A DNA stretch of 64,000 bases from Paenalcaligenes suwonensis (GTDB lineage Bacteria; Pseudomonadota; Gammaproteobacteria; Burkholderiales; Burkholderiaceae_B). The notes under the pieces were generated by a model, which was not told where the DNA came from, made no database searches, and was given only the letters and a program-made list of their open reading frames with translations. The stretch is taken from assembly GCF_011290505.1 (NCBI RefSeq), contig NZ_JAANPV010000010.1, positions 1 to 64,000 of the forward strand. Reading direction: 5' to 3'. Positions 19,681 through 33,849 of this stretch are shown here, one piece after another. Both the position numbers and the translations under genes were made by a program. Numbering within the stretch: the first letter of the stretch is position 1; every line of letters begins with the position of its first letter.

Positions 19681-19698
19681 GTAAGACTTTAGTCTTAC
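19681..19698. promoter_or_regulatory. Perfect 18-bp palindrome between livK and the amidase gene
   Basis: GTAAGACT-TT-AGTCTTAC, 44 bp before the amidase ATG and about 110 bp before livK. This looks like an operator for a dimeric regulator acting on one or both divergent units. Confidence 0.5.
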
Positions 19699-19742
19699 GC
19701 TACAAAGAGCCTTCCGCTCCTACTCTGACTAGCAGGTTTTAC

Positions 19743-21158
19743 ATGACGGCCTTACTACCCAATCCCCTTGAAAATATGTCACTAGAGCAATTTGCTCACG
19801 CACTGCGTTCCGGCGCTCTTCGCTCAGAAGATGTGACCATCCGCTATTTGGAACGTATCAAAAAGCTGGACCCTAGCCTGCACGCTTTTGAGTTCGTTGA
19901 TGCCGAAGGAGCCATAGCCAGCGCACGCGCCATGGATAGCTTACTCGCGGCGGGTACAGATTTAGGCCCACTCATGGGATTGCCTATTGCGATCAAAGAT
20001 GTATTTACGATTCGAGGCTTCCCCGCCCCCAAAGCGGGTAGCAATGTAGACATTAGCAGTATGCGCTCAGACACCGAGGGCCCTTTTGTACAAGCCCTAC
20101 GTAAAGCAGGTTGTGTACTGCTAGGCAAAACCAAAACTGTAGAATTCTGCTTGGGGATTACGGGGGTTTCAGAATCGCGCGGCACGCCACATAACCCATG
20201 GGATTTAACGCAGCATCGTATTCCTGGCGGCTCTAGTTCCGGCTCTGCCGTTGCTGTGGCTTCAGGTATGTGCGCCTTGGCCATAGGATCTGATTCAGGT
20301 GGATCGGTGCGTGTCCCCGCCGCCTTTAACGGTATTTTTGGCCTTAAAACCTCATTTGGCTTATGGCCCACCGAAGGAGTCGTAGCCCTTGACCCTCGTG
20401 TAGACACCATTGGTTTGCTCACACGTACAGCGGCGGATGCTCAAGTCGCCTTTCACACCATTTCTGCTCAACTCTTTGGCTACCGCTACCACGCTAACAC
20501 CAATCTACCGTGCTTAGACCGTTTGCGCTTAGGACAACCTGATCATCACTTCTTTGATGGACTATCCGACGACGTAGCTAAAAGCTACGACAAGGCAGCC
20601 AGTAAACTCAAGCAAGCCGGATGTCGCATTGACGCCATTCAAATCCCAGAGGCCTCCGAACGCCAACACTACTTTCCGTTAACGATGCCGGCATCACTGA
20701 TTGCCGCCTTAGGTGCTGATTTTTTTGAAGCCAACAAACAGCACATTGATCCTGTCATTCGCACGCGCATGGAAACAGGCCTGCACAGCAAAGCCGCTGA
20801 TTTCCTCGCTCTAGAGGCCAAACGCCAAGCCAGTATTCAACGCGTCAAAGAACGCTTCCGCGGTTTTGATGCATGGATTAGCCCCGTGACTACCGTTGCG
20901 GCACCGTTGCTAAGCGAGTTTGATCAACCACAACAAGCGCTCACCTTAGCACTGGGCATGACTCAAAACACACAGCCCTCCAACTACTTGGAGCAGTGCG
21001 CAGTGTCTATACCATTGAAGGATCGCAGTGGAGCGTTGCCTGTGGGCTTACAACTGATGGCCTCTGCCGGTAATGATGCAGAAATCTTGGCCATGTCATG
21101 TGCCATAGAGCAACTACTAGGAGAAGCGGATCGCCCTGATTTACGTGCGATTGCTTAA
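19743..21158 (+). CDS. Amidase-signature family amidase
   Basis: A 471-residue cytoplasmic hydrolase of the amidase signature family (GatA/AtzF type). The Ser-cisSer-Lys triad is visible: Lys in PIAIKDVF (about residue 83), the cis-Ser in GGSSSGSAVAVASG and the nucleophile in GSDSGGSVRVPAA. GatB and GatC are not adjacent and the C-terminal half differs from GatA, so it is a free-standing amidase rather than the tRNA amidotransferase. It is divergent from the liv operon, and the pair may take up and cleave an amide. The substrate is not predictable. Confidence 0.9.
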   Translation: MTALLPNPLENMSLEQFAHALRSGALRSEDVTIRYLERIKKLDPSLHAFEFVDAEGAIASARAMDSLLAAGTDLGPLMGLPIAIKDVFTIRGFPAPKAGSNVDISSMRSDTEGPFVQALRKAGCVLLGKTKTVEFCLGITGVSESRGTPHNPWDLTQHRIPGGSSSGSAVAVASGMCALAIGSDSGGSVRVPAAFNGIFGLKTSFGLWPTEGVVALDPRVDTIGLLTRTAADAQVAFHTISAQLFGYRYHANTNLPCLDRLRLGQPDHHFFDGLSDDVAKSYDKAASKLKQAGCRIDAIQIPEASERQHYFPLTMPASLIAALGADFFEANKQHIDPVIRTRMETGLHSKAADFLALEAKRQASIQRVKERFRGFDAWISPVTTVAAPLLSEFDQPQQALTLALGMTQNTQPSNYLEQCAVSIPLKDRSGALPVGLQLMASAGNDAEILAMSCAIEQLLGEADRPDLRAIA

Positions 21159-21168
21159 ATGAGCTAAA

Positions 21169-21206
21169 GCCCCGTCAAGCCATGAACTAGGCTTGACGGG
21201 TTTGCT
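21169..21206. terminator. Terminator between the amidase gene and yaaA
   Basis: An 11-bp perfect stem CCCGTCAAGCC/GGCTTGACGGG with an eight-base loop between two convergent genes; short T-rich flanks on both sides allow action in both directions. Confidence 0.75.
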
Positions 21207-21208
21207 TA

Positions 21209-21988
21209 TTAACGCTGTTCTGGGCGTCGGAACACCAGCTTGGTGTCTGACGACAGCTCTGGCTGGTAGGCGTAGCCCGCTGTAGTAAAACCTTTCAGCC
21301 CTTCTACGGTAGTGACACCATTATCAATGGCATAACGCATCATCAAGCCACGTGCTTTTTTGGCATAAAAACTGATGATCTTCCAAGCACCATTTTTCTC
21401 GTCTTGGAACACACACTGCACCACAGGCATACCCGCTGCCTTAAGGTCTACCGCTTTAAAGTATTCCTCTGATGCCAAGTTCACTAAAACCTTATCACCA
21501 GAATCTTCTGCTGAACGCTCTGCCAAGTAGCGACCAATAGTATCCCCCCAGAAGGCGTACAAATTTGCCCCATTAGGGTTTTGCAAACGTGTCCCCATTT
21601 CTAGGCGATAAGGCTGCATTAAGTCTAATGGACGTAAAGCGCCATATAAACCGCTTAATAACACTAAATGCTGTTGAGCCCACTGCAACTGTTTATCGGA
21701 TAATTCCTCGGCACGTAAACCCTCGTACACATCACCATTAAATGCCAAGATAGCTTGCCTAGAGTTCTGCAATGAGAACGTAGGCTGCCACTGCGCGTAA
21801 CGCTCTGCATTCAGCGTTGCCAAATCTTTGCTAATGCTCATTAAGCTCGCAATTTCAGCTTCGCTTTTACCACGCATAATCTCGATTAACGCCTTGGCTT
21901 GCTCTACGAATAAAGGCTGCGTGTATTCCGTGGTGCGTACAGGTGAGTCATAGTCCAGCTTTTTTGCTGGCGAAAGTACAAACAACAT
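21209..21988 (-). CDS. yaaA: Peroxide stress protein YaaA
   Basis: A 259-residue YaaA/DUF328 protein that lowers intracellular free iron and limits oxidative DNA damage in E. coli under H2O2. The family opening MLFVLSPAKKLDYDSP, the LSGLYGALRPLDLMQPYRLEMG core and NLASEEYFKAVD are all present. Length is normal. It lies 20 bp downstream of bdhA on the same strand, so cotranscription is possible. Confidence 0.96.
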   Translation of the reverse strand: MLFVLSPAKKLDYDSPVRTTEYTQPLFVEQAKALIEIMRGKSEAEIASLMSISKDLATLNAERYAQWQPTFSLQNSRQAILAFNGDVYEGLRAEELSDKQLQWAQQHLVLLSGLYGALRPLDLMQPYRLEMGTRLQNPNGANLYAFWGDTIGRYLAERSAEDSGDKVLVNLASEEYFKAVDLKAAGMPVVQCVFQDEKNGAWKIISFYAKKARGLMMRYAIDNGVTTVEGLKGFTTAGYAYQPELSSDTKLVFRRPEQR

Positions 21989-22008
21989 AAATGTCTCTCA
22001 CAAAAAAC

Positions 22009-22791
22009 TTAACGGGCAGTCCAACCACCATCTAAGGTCAGTGTAGTGCCGGTCATTTGATCGGCTGAATCCGTACACAAGAATACAGCAGCGCCCGCTA
22101 ATTGCTCTGGCGTCACAAACTGCAAAGAAGGCTGCTTTTCGGCTAACAGTGCTTTAGCGGCTGTTTCTATATCGGTTTGATTCGCTTTCGCTAAAGCTTC
22201 AATTTGTTTTTCCACCAATGGCGTACGTACCCAACCAGGGCAAATCGCATTACACGTAATGCCTTTACCAGCGTTTTCCAACGCAATCACTTTGCTTAGC
22301 CCCACCACACCATGTTTCGCCGCCACGTAGGCTGATTTGTGTACAGACGCGACTAACCCATGTGCCGACGCAATGTTAATAATGCGCCCCCAGCCCTTGG
22401 CTTGCATCGCAGGCAAAGCGGCCGCACTGGTATGAAATACGGCAGATAGGTTCAACGCAATAATGGCATCCCAGCGCTCGACAGGAAACTCTTCAACGGA
22501 ATCTGTATGCTGAATACCCGCGTTGTTCACCAGAATATCCACGCTGCCCATCTGCTCTTGCGCCTGGCTGATCAGCTCACGCGCGCCTTCGGCTGTACTT
22601 AAGTCCGCTGGCAAATAAATCGCTTTAACATCGCTTTGCAGCTCTATATTGATGCGCAGCTTTTCAATCTCCGCCTTATCACCAAATCCATTTAGCACTA
22701 TGTTGGCACCTTGTGCCGCCAGCCCTTGCGCTATCGCCAACCCTATACCGCTAGTTGACCCCGTCACTACAGCCGTTCTTCCACTTAACAT
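22009..22791 (-). CDS. bdhA: 3-hydroxybutyrate dehydrogenase
   Basis: A 260-residue classical short-chain dehydrogenase that oxidises D-3-hydroxybutyrate to acetoacetate with NAD+ in polyhydroxybutyrate or ketone-body use. The cofactor motif is TGSTSGIG (residues 10-17), then NNAGIQH. The catalytic Ser is in SAHGLVAS and the Tyr/Lys pair in YVAAKHG; PGWVRTPLVEKQI is characteristic of the BDH subfamily and makes the assignment firmer than a generic SDR. Confidence 0.93.
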   Translation of the reverse strand: MLSGRTAVVTGSTSGIGLAIAQGLAAQGANIVLNGFGDKAEIEKLRINIELQSDVKAIYLPADLSTAEGARELISQAQEQMGSVDILVNNAGIQHTDSVEEFPVERWDAIIALNLSAVFHTSAAALPAMQAKGWGRIINIASAHGLVASVHKSAYVAAKHGVVGLSKVIALENAGKGITCNAICPGWVRTPLVEKQIEALAKANQTDIETAAKALLAEKQPSLQFVTPEQLAGAAVFLCTDSADQMTGTTLTLDGGWTAR

Positions 22792-23005
22792 ATGTGCTCC
22801 TTTAACCGTTCAAAATCCTATACACATCCCAGAATTCTACACACAAATGCTTGCCTACTGTTTTACGCTGCTAAAAACCGTAAGCACTAACCACTAGCGG
22901 CGTGCGCGCTACGCAGTCCTTAACCTTAGCGCCCACCTCATCGCTTACAAGTAGCCAAATAATAAAAACCCTGCTAGAATTCTTTTCTTGTCTTAGGATA
23001 CCAGC

Positions 23006-23095
23006 GGGCAGGTGGCAGAGTGGTCGAATGCGCCGGACTCGAAATTCGGTATACGTGCAAACGTATCGTGAGTTCGAATCTCACCCTGCCCGCCA
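23006..23095 (+). tRNA. tRNA-Ser, anticodon CGA
   Basis: A 90-nt class II tRNA with acceptor GGGCAGG/CCTGCCC, discriminator G, encoded CCA and a long variable arm. The anticodon loop CTCGAAA, between CCGGA and TTCGG, gives CGA (reads UCG). A strong terminator follows. Confidence 0.96.
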
Positions 23096-23110
23096 AGACA
23101 TTGCTGTACT

Positions 23111-23155
23111 AAAAAACACCCCAAAATCGATATTGTCGACTTTGGGGTGTTTTTT
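23111..23155. terminator. Bidirectional terminator between tRNA-Ser and the lysE-type gene
   Basis: Arms AAACACCCCAAA/TTTGGGGTGTTT form a long stem with A and T runs outside, placed between two convergent units. Confidence 0.88.
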
Positions 23156-23178
23156 ATTGTGTAGTCCCTATTGCGGAT

Positions 23179-23817
23179 CTAGTTAGCCTTAGCAAACAAC
23201 AAGCGCAGCCCCAGCCCAACAAAAATCCCACCTGCCAATCTATCCAGCCATACACCAGCACGCGGTCGTCTTGTTAGCCACTGCCCTACACTGCCCGCAA
23301 AAAAGCCCAGTGTCACAAATAACACCGCAGCCTGCACGGTAAAGATCACACCTAGCACAGCCATCTGTGCGCTGACACTGCCTTGTTGTGGCTGTACAAA
23401 TTGCGGCAAAAATGCCAGAAAGAACATTACCACTTTAGGATTAATGGCATTGGCCACCAATCCCTTCAGAAATAGCTTTCGCATAGAAAGCTGTACCTCA
23501 GTGCGCAGGGCCTGTGCTTGCCCATTACTGCGCAACGCTTGAATACCCAGCCACACCAAATACATACCACCCGCAATTTTGAGTACGGTAAAAGCCGTAG
23601 GAGATGCCATGACCAATGCACTAACGCCCAACACTGCCAAGACAGTATGACTCAAGCACCCTAAGGCGCAGCCCAAGCCAAACACCATGCCGTAGCGGCG
23701 TCCTTTAGACATTCCCATGCCCAGCACCATTAAATTATCAGGGCCAGGAGATGCCGTCACCGCTACTGCTGTTAATAAGAACGCCCAGAATTGGTCTACA
23801 GAAATAGGCATGAGCAT
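23179..23817 (-). CDS. LysE/RhtB-family amino acid exporter
   Basis: A 212-residue inner-membrane exporter of the RhtB branch, usually for small amino acids such as homoserine, threonine or leucine. About six spans. The family hallmark SPGPDNLMVLGMGMSKGRRYG follows the first span, then GMYLVWLGIQALRS. Two ATG codons (23817 and 23811) are possible starts; the longer is given. It is divergent from the DadA-like oxidase gene, so both may handle an amino acid, but the substrate is not known. Confidence 0.9.
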   Translation of the reverse strand: MLMPISVDQFWAFLLTAVAVTASPGPDNLMVLGMGMSKGRRYGMVFGLGCALGCLSHTVLAVLGVSALVMASPTAFTVLKIAGGMYLVWLGIQALRSNGQAQALRTEVQLSMRKLFLKGLVANAINPKVVMFFLAFLPQFVQPQQGSVSAQMAVLGVIFTVQAAVLFVTLGFFAGSVGQWLTRRPRAGVWLDRLAGGIFVGLGLRLLFAKAN

Positions 23818-24070
23818 CGTTTAGTCGCCATAAAAATCATGAAAAAGTGTGCTGACATCACTGTAAAGATACTCCTGCTGGCTGTCTAGCCACCTTGGTT
23901 TAGGGCTTATTTTCCTCTATTTACGAGGATAAAAACTCCCTACTCTGACGCTACAGGCTGTTTCAATACGTGTAAAATGACGAATAAGCTCAATATTGCA
24001 GCGGTTGGTAAGGTAAATAGGCCTTCCTCGTGTCTGAGCTCTTTTTAGTGGCTAATGGAATAATTACTTC

Positions 24071-25318
24071 ATGAAAAAAGAAACCATCGTAATCGGTGCT
24101 GGCATGGTGGGTACCTCCATCGCTTGGCATTTGAACCAACGAGGCCATACCGTAACATTGGTAGACCGTAAAGCTCCTGGTGAAGAAACCTCTTACGGTA
24201 ATGCTGGGCTGATTCAACGCGAAGCGATTTACCCGCATAGTTTTCCTCGCGAGCTTTCCGAAATTCTGCGTATTCTGCCTAATCAAAGTACAGATATTCG
24301 TTACCGTCCCGGCGCGATGCTGCACTATGCCAGCCCGCTGATGCAATATTGGAAAAATTCAGCGCCCGAGCGCTTCGGCCAAATCGTCAAAGAGTGGGCC
24401 ACTCTCATTGAACACTGCACCACAGAACATGAACGTATGTTTACGGCAGCAGGCGCGAGCGACCTAGTCCGTAAAGTGGGTTGGATTCAAACACACCGCA
24501 GCCACAAAAGTTGGCAAGAAGGTTTGCATGCGGCTGAAAAAGCCACCCACCATGGTGTGGAGTTTAAGTCACTAGATAAAGCAGCCCTGCAAGAGGCCGA
24601 ACCCAGCTTAAACGTTTCTGTGTACGCCGGTGCTATTCATTGGCTTAACTCGTGGCAAGTTGTAAACCCTAGTGGGCTAGTCAAAGCCTACGCCAAGAAC
24701 TTTGCGGATAATGGCGGTACGCTGCAACAAAGCGAAATTCAAGCCATACGCAAAGAAGGTGATGAATGGGTAGTGTCTACATCAGACGGTACCTTACGCG
24801 CTGCTAACTTGGTGGTAGCCGCAGGCCCATGGTCTGCCGAGTTGCTGAAACCTTTAGGCTATGACTTCCCCCTCTTCCCATTACGTGGCCATCACCGCCA
24901 CTACAAATTGGCAGAAGGTGCCGTACTGAACCACAGCGTCATCGATAACGATAAAGGCTTTGTACTAGGCCCTATGCAAGCTGGCGTGCGTTTAACTACT
25001 GGTGCCGAGTTTGCACTGATGACCGACCCAGTGCGTACAGACCAAATTACTGAAGACGAAAAACTGGCACGAGAAATCATGCCAGCCTTGCGTGAGGGCA
25101 TAGAACCACAACCATGGTTTGGTTCCAGACCTTGCATGCCTGACATGAAACCCGTGATTGGTGCAGCCCATGCCCACCAACAACTGTGGTTGGCCTTTGG
25201 TCATGCCCACCAAGGTTTCACCTTAGGGCCTGCAACCGGTAGATTAATGGCCGAAATGATGGAAGGCGATACGCCTTATATCAATCCTCAGCCGTTCCGA
25301 TCAGACCGATTTGCGTAA
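24071..25318 (+). CDS. dadA: FAD-dependent D-amino acid dehydrogenase (DadA-like)
   Basis: A 415-residue DAO-superfamily flavoenzyme. The FAD-binding dinucleotide fold is at the N-terminus (VIGAGMVGTSIAWHLNQRGH, then a Val-Asp ending) and the C-terminal RPCMPDMKPVIGAA...FGHAHQGFTLGPATGR segment closes the FAD site. DadA oxidises D-amino acids to 2-oxo acids and passes electrons to the respiratory chain. Close paralogues act on other amines, so the subfamily call is moderate. An alanine racemase partner is not adjacent. A terminator follows. Confidence 0.85.
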   Translation: MKKETIVIGAGMVGTSIAWHLNQRGHTVTLVDRKAPGEETSYGNAGLIQREAIYPHSFPRELSEILRILPNQSTDIRYRPGAMLHYASPLMQYWKNSAPERFGQIVKEWATLIEHCTTEHERMFTAAGASDLVRKVGWIQTHRSHKSWQEGLHAAEKATHHGVEFKSLDKAALQEAEPSLNVSVYAGAIHWLNSWQVVNPSGLVKAYAKNFADNGGTLQQSEIQAIRKEGDEWVVSTSDGTLRAANLVVAAGPWSAELLKPLGYDFPLFPLRGHHRHYKLAEGAVLNHSVIDNDKGFVLGPMQAGVRLTTGAEFALMTDPVRTDQITEDEKLAREIMPALREGIEPQPWFGSRPCMPDMKPVIGAAHAHQQLWLAFGHAHQGFTLGPATGRLMAEMMEGDTPYINPQPFRSDRFA

Positions 25319-25337
25319 GATCAAACACTGCCACACT

Positions 25338-25369
25338 AAAAAAGACCCGCTCCCTGCGGGTCTTTTTTT
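25338..25369 (+). terminator. Terminator after dadA
   Basis: GACCCGC/GCGGGTC with a five-base loop, followed by seven T and preceded by six A. Confidence 0.9.
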
Positions 25370-25482
25370 ATCTAGGGTAAACCTGTATTTTCTTCATACA
25401 TATCAGGTATATAGTAGTTTTAAAGGTGCTGTAAAACACTGATCAGTCCATGCCTATACCTTACTTCTGATAGGAGGTTGTC

Positions 25483-25827
25483 ATGTATATCCGCTCTCTA
25501 CAATGGTCGATGGATATCAACGGTGATGGGAAATTCAGCATGTGGGAAATGTGGGAAACTGTACGATGGGCTTTCCAGCTTCCTGGCAATCTGCTCTTAG
25601 AAGCCATTGGCCAATTTCCTGCCCTTGCGACGCTTTTACATGTGCAAGCATCGGCCAGTACAGGTTATTCCAGTTTAAATACCGTACCCACAAAGGCTAT
25701 TACGCTACTGTTCTGGATTTGCCTATTCTTATGGCTAGTATCGCGCGGCAATAAGCCTGCAGCCACAGCCAAACCGCGTACCTTACTACTACCCTTACCC
25801 AAAGACTATCCAGTCACCATCAAATAA
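25483..25827 (+). CDS. Small membrane protein with one EF-hand loop
   Basis: A 114-residue protein not recognised by name. Residues 11-22 (DINGDGKFSMWE) fit the canonical EF-hand calcium loop exactly, with Asp1, Asn3, Asp5, Gly6, a hydrophobic residue at 8 and Glu12. A short amphipathic stretch rich in Trp surrounds it. A hydrophobic segment around residues 27-48 may be membrane-associated, and residues 71-86 (AITLLFWICLFLWLVS) look like a transmembrane span, followed by a basic and Pro-rich tail. AGGAGG lies five bases before ATG, so translation should be efficient. It is flanked by terminators, hence monocistronic. A calcium-responsive role is possible but not shown. Confidence 0.8.
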   Translation: MYIRSLQWSMDINGDGKFSMWEMWETVRWAFQLPGNLLLEAIGQFPALATLLHVQASASTGYSSLNTVPTKAITLLFWICLFLWLVSRGNKPAATAKPRTLLLPLPKDYPVTIK

Positions 25828-25835
25828 GTAGACAC

Positions 25836-25868
25836 ATAAAAAAACCAGGCATTGCCTGGTTCTTTTAT
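25836..25868. terminator. Bidirectional terminator between the EF-hand gene and serS
   Basis: ACCAGGC/GCCTGGT with a three-base loop, A run on the left and T-rich on the right, between convergent genes. Confidence 0.85.
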
Positions 25869-25882
25869 GTCATACGATGTAC

Positions 25883-28617
<2,735 letters not shown>

Positions 28618-28632
28618 ACGCCTTTTACTGCA

Positions 28633-29262
28633 TCACGGCATACGTACCAGATCTACCCCTTCTGGTACGACAAAATGAAAACGCTCAGCAGCAATGCTCT
28701 CTTGCGGCTGCAAGGCTCGTAAGCTGATACGTGTAGTTTGGCCAAAGGTGTCACGCAGCTCTAGCGCGGTAGGTAGATTATCTTTAAACCCAATGTCTAC
28801 ATACTCAAAACCCGCATCTGATGTGCGTGGTTGAGCACGCAACCACTGCATACCATCACGATCAGGTAAATCTGTTAGGTTAAACGCATCGTCAATACGA
28901 CGAGAACCAAACAAGATGGCGGCAGGCGATGTACCGATGGCTTCATCTACCCCGCGTTGAGTAACTTGCATTAAATCGGGGTCGTACTGATACACAAACT
29001 GCCCATCAGACAATACCAACTGCTCGTAAGGGCGCAACACTTCCCAGCGAAACTGGCCTTGCCTATGAAAGGCAAACTCACCCTGCTGAGCGGCTTGCGC
29101 CTCACCTTGAGCACTAAATACTTGTTGCGTGAACTCACCGGTTGCGGCTTGCACGTTTTTCACAAACGAACGTAGCTGTATGCTGGCGTCTTCGGCCCAC
29201 GCCAACGCGCTGGCGCTGCTGAGTACCGCTGCCACTACCAAAGACTTAATTCTCATCGTCAT
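28633..29262 (-). CDS. lolA: Periplasmic lipoprotein chaperone LolA
   Basis: A 209-residue protein that carries lipoproteins from LolCDE at the inner membrane to LolB at the outer membrane. The signal peptide covers about residues 1-23 (ending ALAWA). The mature part has the LolA core: [13 protein letters not shown], then [20 protein letters not shown] and a [10 protein letters not shown] strand. ATG at 29262 has GGAG nine bases upstream, and the start overlaps the ftsK stop by 17 bases, implying coupling. A second ATG six bases later is possible. Confidence 0.95.
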   Translation of the reverse strand: MTMRIKSLVVAAVLSSASALAWAEDASIQLRSFVKNVQAATGEFTQQVFSAQGEAQAAQQGEFAFHRQGQFRWEVLRPYEQLVLSDGQFVYQYDPDLMQVTQRGVDEAIGTSPAAILFGSRRIDDAFNLTDLPDRDGMQWLRAQPRTSDAGFEYVDIGFKDNLPTALELRDTFGQTTRISLRALQPQESIAAERFHFVVPEGVDLVRMP

Positions 29263-31639
29263 CTGCTGCGACTCCTGCCGGCGCTAATATTTCACGATTA
29301 CCATTGGGTTGCATGGCTGACACCACACCGGCCATTTCCATTTGCTCTAACAGTCGTGCCGCACGGTTATACCCAATACGTAAATGACGCTGAACCGACG
29401 AAATGGACGCCCTGCGATTTTTCAACACAATGGCCACCGCCTGATCATACAGGGGATCAGACTCGGCATCGACCATGCCCGTAATGGCATTCACACCATC
29501 GCCTGTTTCACCCGGCTGTATGCCATCCAAAATACCATCTTCGTAATTAGGTTCGCCGCCATGTTCTTTCAGATGATCCACCACACGGTGAACTTCATCA
29601 TCATGCACAAACGCACCGTGCACGCGTACTGGCAACCCTGTGCCCGGTGGCATGTACAACATATCACCCTGACCCAATAAGGTTTCTGCACCCATCTGAT
29701 CCAAAATGGTGCGTGAGTCTACGCGCGACGACACTTGGAAGGAAATACGGGTAGGAATATTGGCTTTAATTAAGCCCGTAATCACATCCACACTGGGGCG
29801 CTGTGTAGCCAAAATCAAATGAATCCCTGCCGCACGCGCTTTTTGTGCCAAGCGAGCAATCAGCTCTTCGATTTTCTTGCCCGCCACCATCATCAAGTCG
29901 GCCAGCTCATCAATTACCACCACAATAAATGGCAAGGTACTTAATGGCTCAGGAGCGTCGGAGGTTAACGAGAAGGGGTTAGGGATAACTTCGTCTTTCT
30001 TTTGTGCCTCACGTATCTTGGCGTTAAAACCTGCTAAGTTACGTACACCTAATTTACTCATTAGACGGTAGCGACGTTCCATTTCGTTCACGCACCAGTT
30101 CAGTGCATTAGCGGCCTGGCGCATGTCTGTCACTACGGGCGCTAACAAATGAGGAATGCCTTCGTATACGCTCATCTCTAGCATTTTGGGGTCAATCAGT
30201 ATCAGTTTGACCTCATCCGCCGTTGCCTTATACAGCAAGGACAGAATCATGGCGTTAATCCCGACGGACTTCCCTGACCCAGTAGTACCTGCCACCAATA
30301 GGTGCGGCATCCTCGCTAAATCGGCAACCACTGGGTTACCTGCAATGTCTTTACCCAGCACCATCGTGAGCAACGATGCACTGTTGTGATAGGTTTGCGA
30401 GCCAATAATCTCTTCTAAACGCACCATTTGGCGCTTAGGGTTTGGCAGTTCTAAGCCCATCAGATTTTTACCGGGGATAGTTTCTACCACACGGATATTG
30501 ACCAAGCTTAATGACCTAGCCAAGTCTTTGCCTAGGTTCACGATCTGGCTACCTTTTACCCCAGTTGCTGGCTCAATCTCGTAGCGCGTAATGACTGGCC
30601 CTGACTGTGCACTCACTACTGTCACGGTCACACCAAAGTCAGAGAGCTTTTTCTCGATTAAGCGCGATGTGTACTCTAAGGTTTCAGCCGATACGGTTTC
30701 TTGGTTTTCATCTGCTGGATCTAACAAACTCACTTCAGGTAGTACGCCATCACCCGAGCTTTGTCCTGTAGCTTTAGGCACCGGTGCCACAAAGAGTTTT
30801 TGTTGTTTCTCTTGCTGTACGCGTTCGGACTTAGGTACCGAAGTAATAGCGGGCTCAATACGCACTGGTGTATCGTGCACCAGTTTTTCTTGCTTAGTGG
30901 CAACGGACTCTTTGCGTTCGGCGCTTTTCACTTCGCCCATACGGCGGTCCTCACGTGCAGACTTAAACTCCAGCACACGCGTGAAGATTTTTTCTACCAA
31001 CCAGCCTACTTTCTCGGCCACATGCAGCCACGAGAAACCCAAGAACAAGCTGGAACCCACCAAAATAGCCCCCAATAGCAACAACGTTGTACCGGGGCTA
31101 CCTAAGGTCACCACTAGGAAATTCGCGAGCATTTGGCCTATAGGGCCGCCTGCATCCGCAGGTAGTTGAGCAATTTCGCCCCATGCTTGGAAGTGCATGG
31201 CTTCAAACGCCATACTGCCTAACAACAATAGCGTAAAGCCTACGCCCACTTCCCAACGCACACGGGGTAGTGATTCAGGAGCCTTCACCTGTTGCGGCAT
31301 CATCATGTGCGTCAATCGGTAAAACGCCACACCAATGCGCTGTGCTAACAACACCACCCATAGCCACGCACTAAACCCAAATAGGTAGTACAAGCCATCG
31401 GCCACGTTTGCACCAAAGGTACCGCCTTTGTTTTGGATGATGCCAGCGTGAACAGACTGTGACCAACCTGGGTCTAGCGGGCTCCATGTAGCCAGCACTA
31501 AACCTAACCAAGCGGCCAATAAGACAAAAACAATCCAACGCGCTTCACGCGCTAACGAAGTCAACCTCAACTGTAATGCTGAGGGACCATTTCGTACGTT
31601 TTTGGATGATCGAGTAGAGGATGCGGGTAATCTTGCCAT
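29246..31639 (-). CDS. ftsK: DNA translocase FtsK
   Basis: A 797-residue septal DNA pump that links cell division to chromosome-dimer resolution. About four N-terminal membrane spans (residues 35-200), a short linker (about 220-330, much shorter than in E. coli), then the RecA-like motor with Walker [11 protein letters not shown] and Walker [14 protein letters not shown]-terminal winged-helix gamma domain ([20 protein letters not shown] to the end) recognises the KOPS polarity sequences. It is divergent from trxB over only 46 bp. Confidence 0.97.
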   Translation of the reverse strand: MARLPASSTRSSKNVRNGPSALQLRLTSLAREARWIVFVLLAAWLGLVLATWSPLDPGWSQSVHAGIIQNKGGTFGANVADGLYYLFGFSAWLWVVLLAQRIGVAFYRLTHMMMPQQVKAPESLPRVRWEVGVGFTLLLLGSMAFEAMHFQAWGEIAQLPADAGGPIGQMLANFLVVTLGSPGTTLLLLGAILVGSSLFLGFSWLHVAEKVGWLVEKIFTRVLEFKSAREDRRMGEVKSAERKESVATKQEKLVHDTPVRIEPAITSVPKSERVQQEKQQKLFVAPVPKATGQSSGDGVLPEVSLLDPADENQETVSAETLEYTSRLIEKKLSDFGVTVTVVSAQSGPVITRYEIEPATGVKGSQIVNLGKDLARSLSLVNIRVVETIPGKNLMGLELPNPKRQMVRLEEIIGSQTYHNSASLLTMVLGKDIAGNPVVADLARMPHLLVAGTTGSGKSVGINAMILSLLYKATADEVKLILIDPKMLEMSVYEGIPHLLAPVVTDMRQAANALNWCVNEMERRYRLMSKLGVRNLAGFNAKIREAQKKDEVIPNPFSLTSDAPEPLSTLPFIVVVIDELADLMMVAGKKIEELIARLAQKARAAGIHLILATQRPSVDVITGLIKANIPTRISFQVSSRVDSRTILDQMGAETLLGQGDMLYMPPGTGLPVRVHGAFVHDDEVHRVVDHLKEHGGEPNYEDGILDGIQPGETGDGVNAITGMVDAESDPLYDQAVAIVLKNRRASISSVQRHLRIGYNRAARLLEQMEMAGVVSAMQPNGNREILAPAGVAADDDEN

Positions 31640-31647
31640 GGACTCAT

Positions 31648-31653
31648 TATAAT
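31648..31653. promoter_or_regulatory. Possible shared -10 element between ftsK and trxB
   Basis: The 46-bp divergent gap contains ATTATAAT, which reads TATAAT on both strands and could serve as the -10 for either gene. No clear -35 is visible in either direction. Confidence 0.3.
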
Positions 31654-31667
31654 TGGCTGGTTATTGA

Positions 31668-33357
<1,690 letters not shown>

Positions 33358-33395
33358 GCAAAAAGGCCAGTGGGTTATTCCACTGGCCTTTTTGC
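33358..33395. terminator. Bidirectional terminator after the Smr gene
   Basis: A long perfect stem AAAAGGCCAGTGG/CCACTGGCCTTTT with a six-base loop. The 166 bp to the next gene holds nothing else I can identify. Confidence 0.9.
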
Positions 33396-33561
33396 GTTTT
33401 CTAGTTTTTATAGATACTGCTTTATTAAAATACCACCTGAGTGGTTGCCCTTTTTTTGGGCTGCTTTGGTCTCCTCACCTGCATGAAGTGTATTGTGCAT
33501 GAGTTTATGACCTAAAGCACTTAGGGAATGCACTGATAGGAAGGGTCAGAAAATCACTTTC

Positions 33562-33849
33562 CTACCCTGAAACAGCTCGTTGCAATGACGTCGCTGCAAA
33601 ATTCTGATTCACATACGACACCGCAAATAGCAGCGGGTCTGCCACTACACCACGTTGCTTGGCCCAACCACTGTATTTTTCCCACACTTTCAACACATCA
33701 GCCTGTTGCACCATAGACCAGGTGTTTTTTTGCTGCATATCGTAAAGCACAGGTAATCCAATGACTTGCCCACTGGCTTGCACAATGATGTGGTGTACAT
33801 GCTGCTCCAAATAGCAAATGAGCCGTGCGTGTTCTGATGATGGATTCAC
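33562..33849 (-). CDS. Hypothetical protein, 95 residues
   Basis: A small soluble protein that I do not recognise. It has no signal peptide or membrane span. The start is GTG with GGAGGG six bases upstream, which supports real translation. Several His (EHARLICYLEQHVHHIIV) near the N-terminus and aromatic residues in the middle (TWSMVQQADVLKVWEKYSGW) are notable. It is divergent from the DUF485-actP operon across 230 bp, so a link to acetate metabolism is possible only by position. Confidence 0.65.
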   Translation of the reverse strand: MNPSSEHARLICYLEQHVHHIIVQASGQVIGLPVLYDMQQKNTWSMVQQADVLKVWEKYSGWAKQRGVVADPLLFAVSYVNQNFAATSLQRAVSG

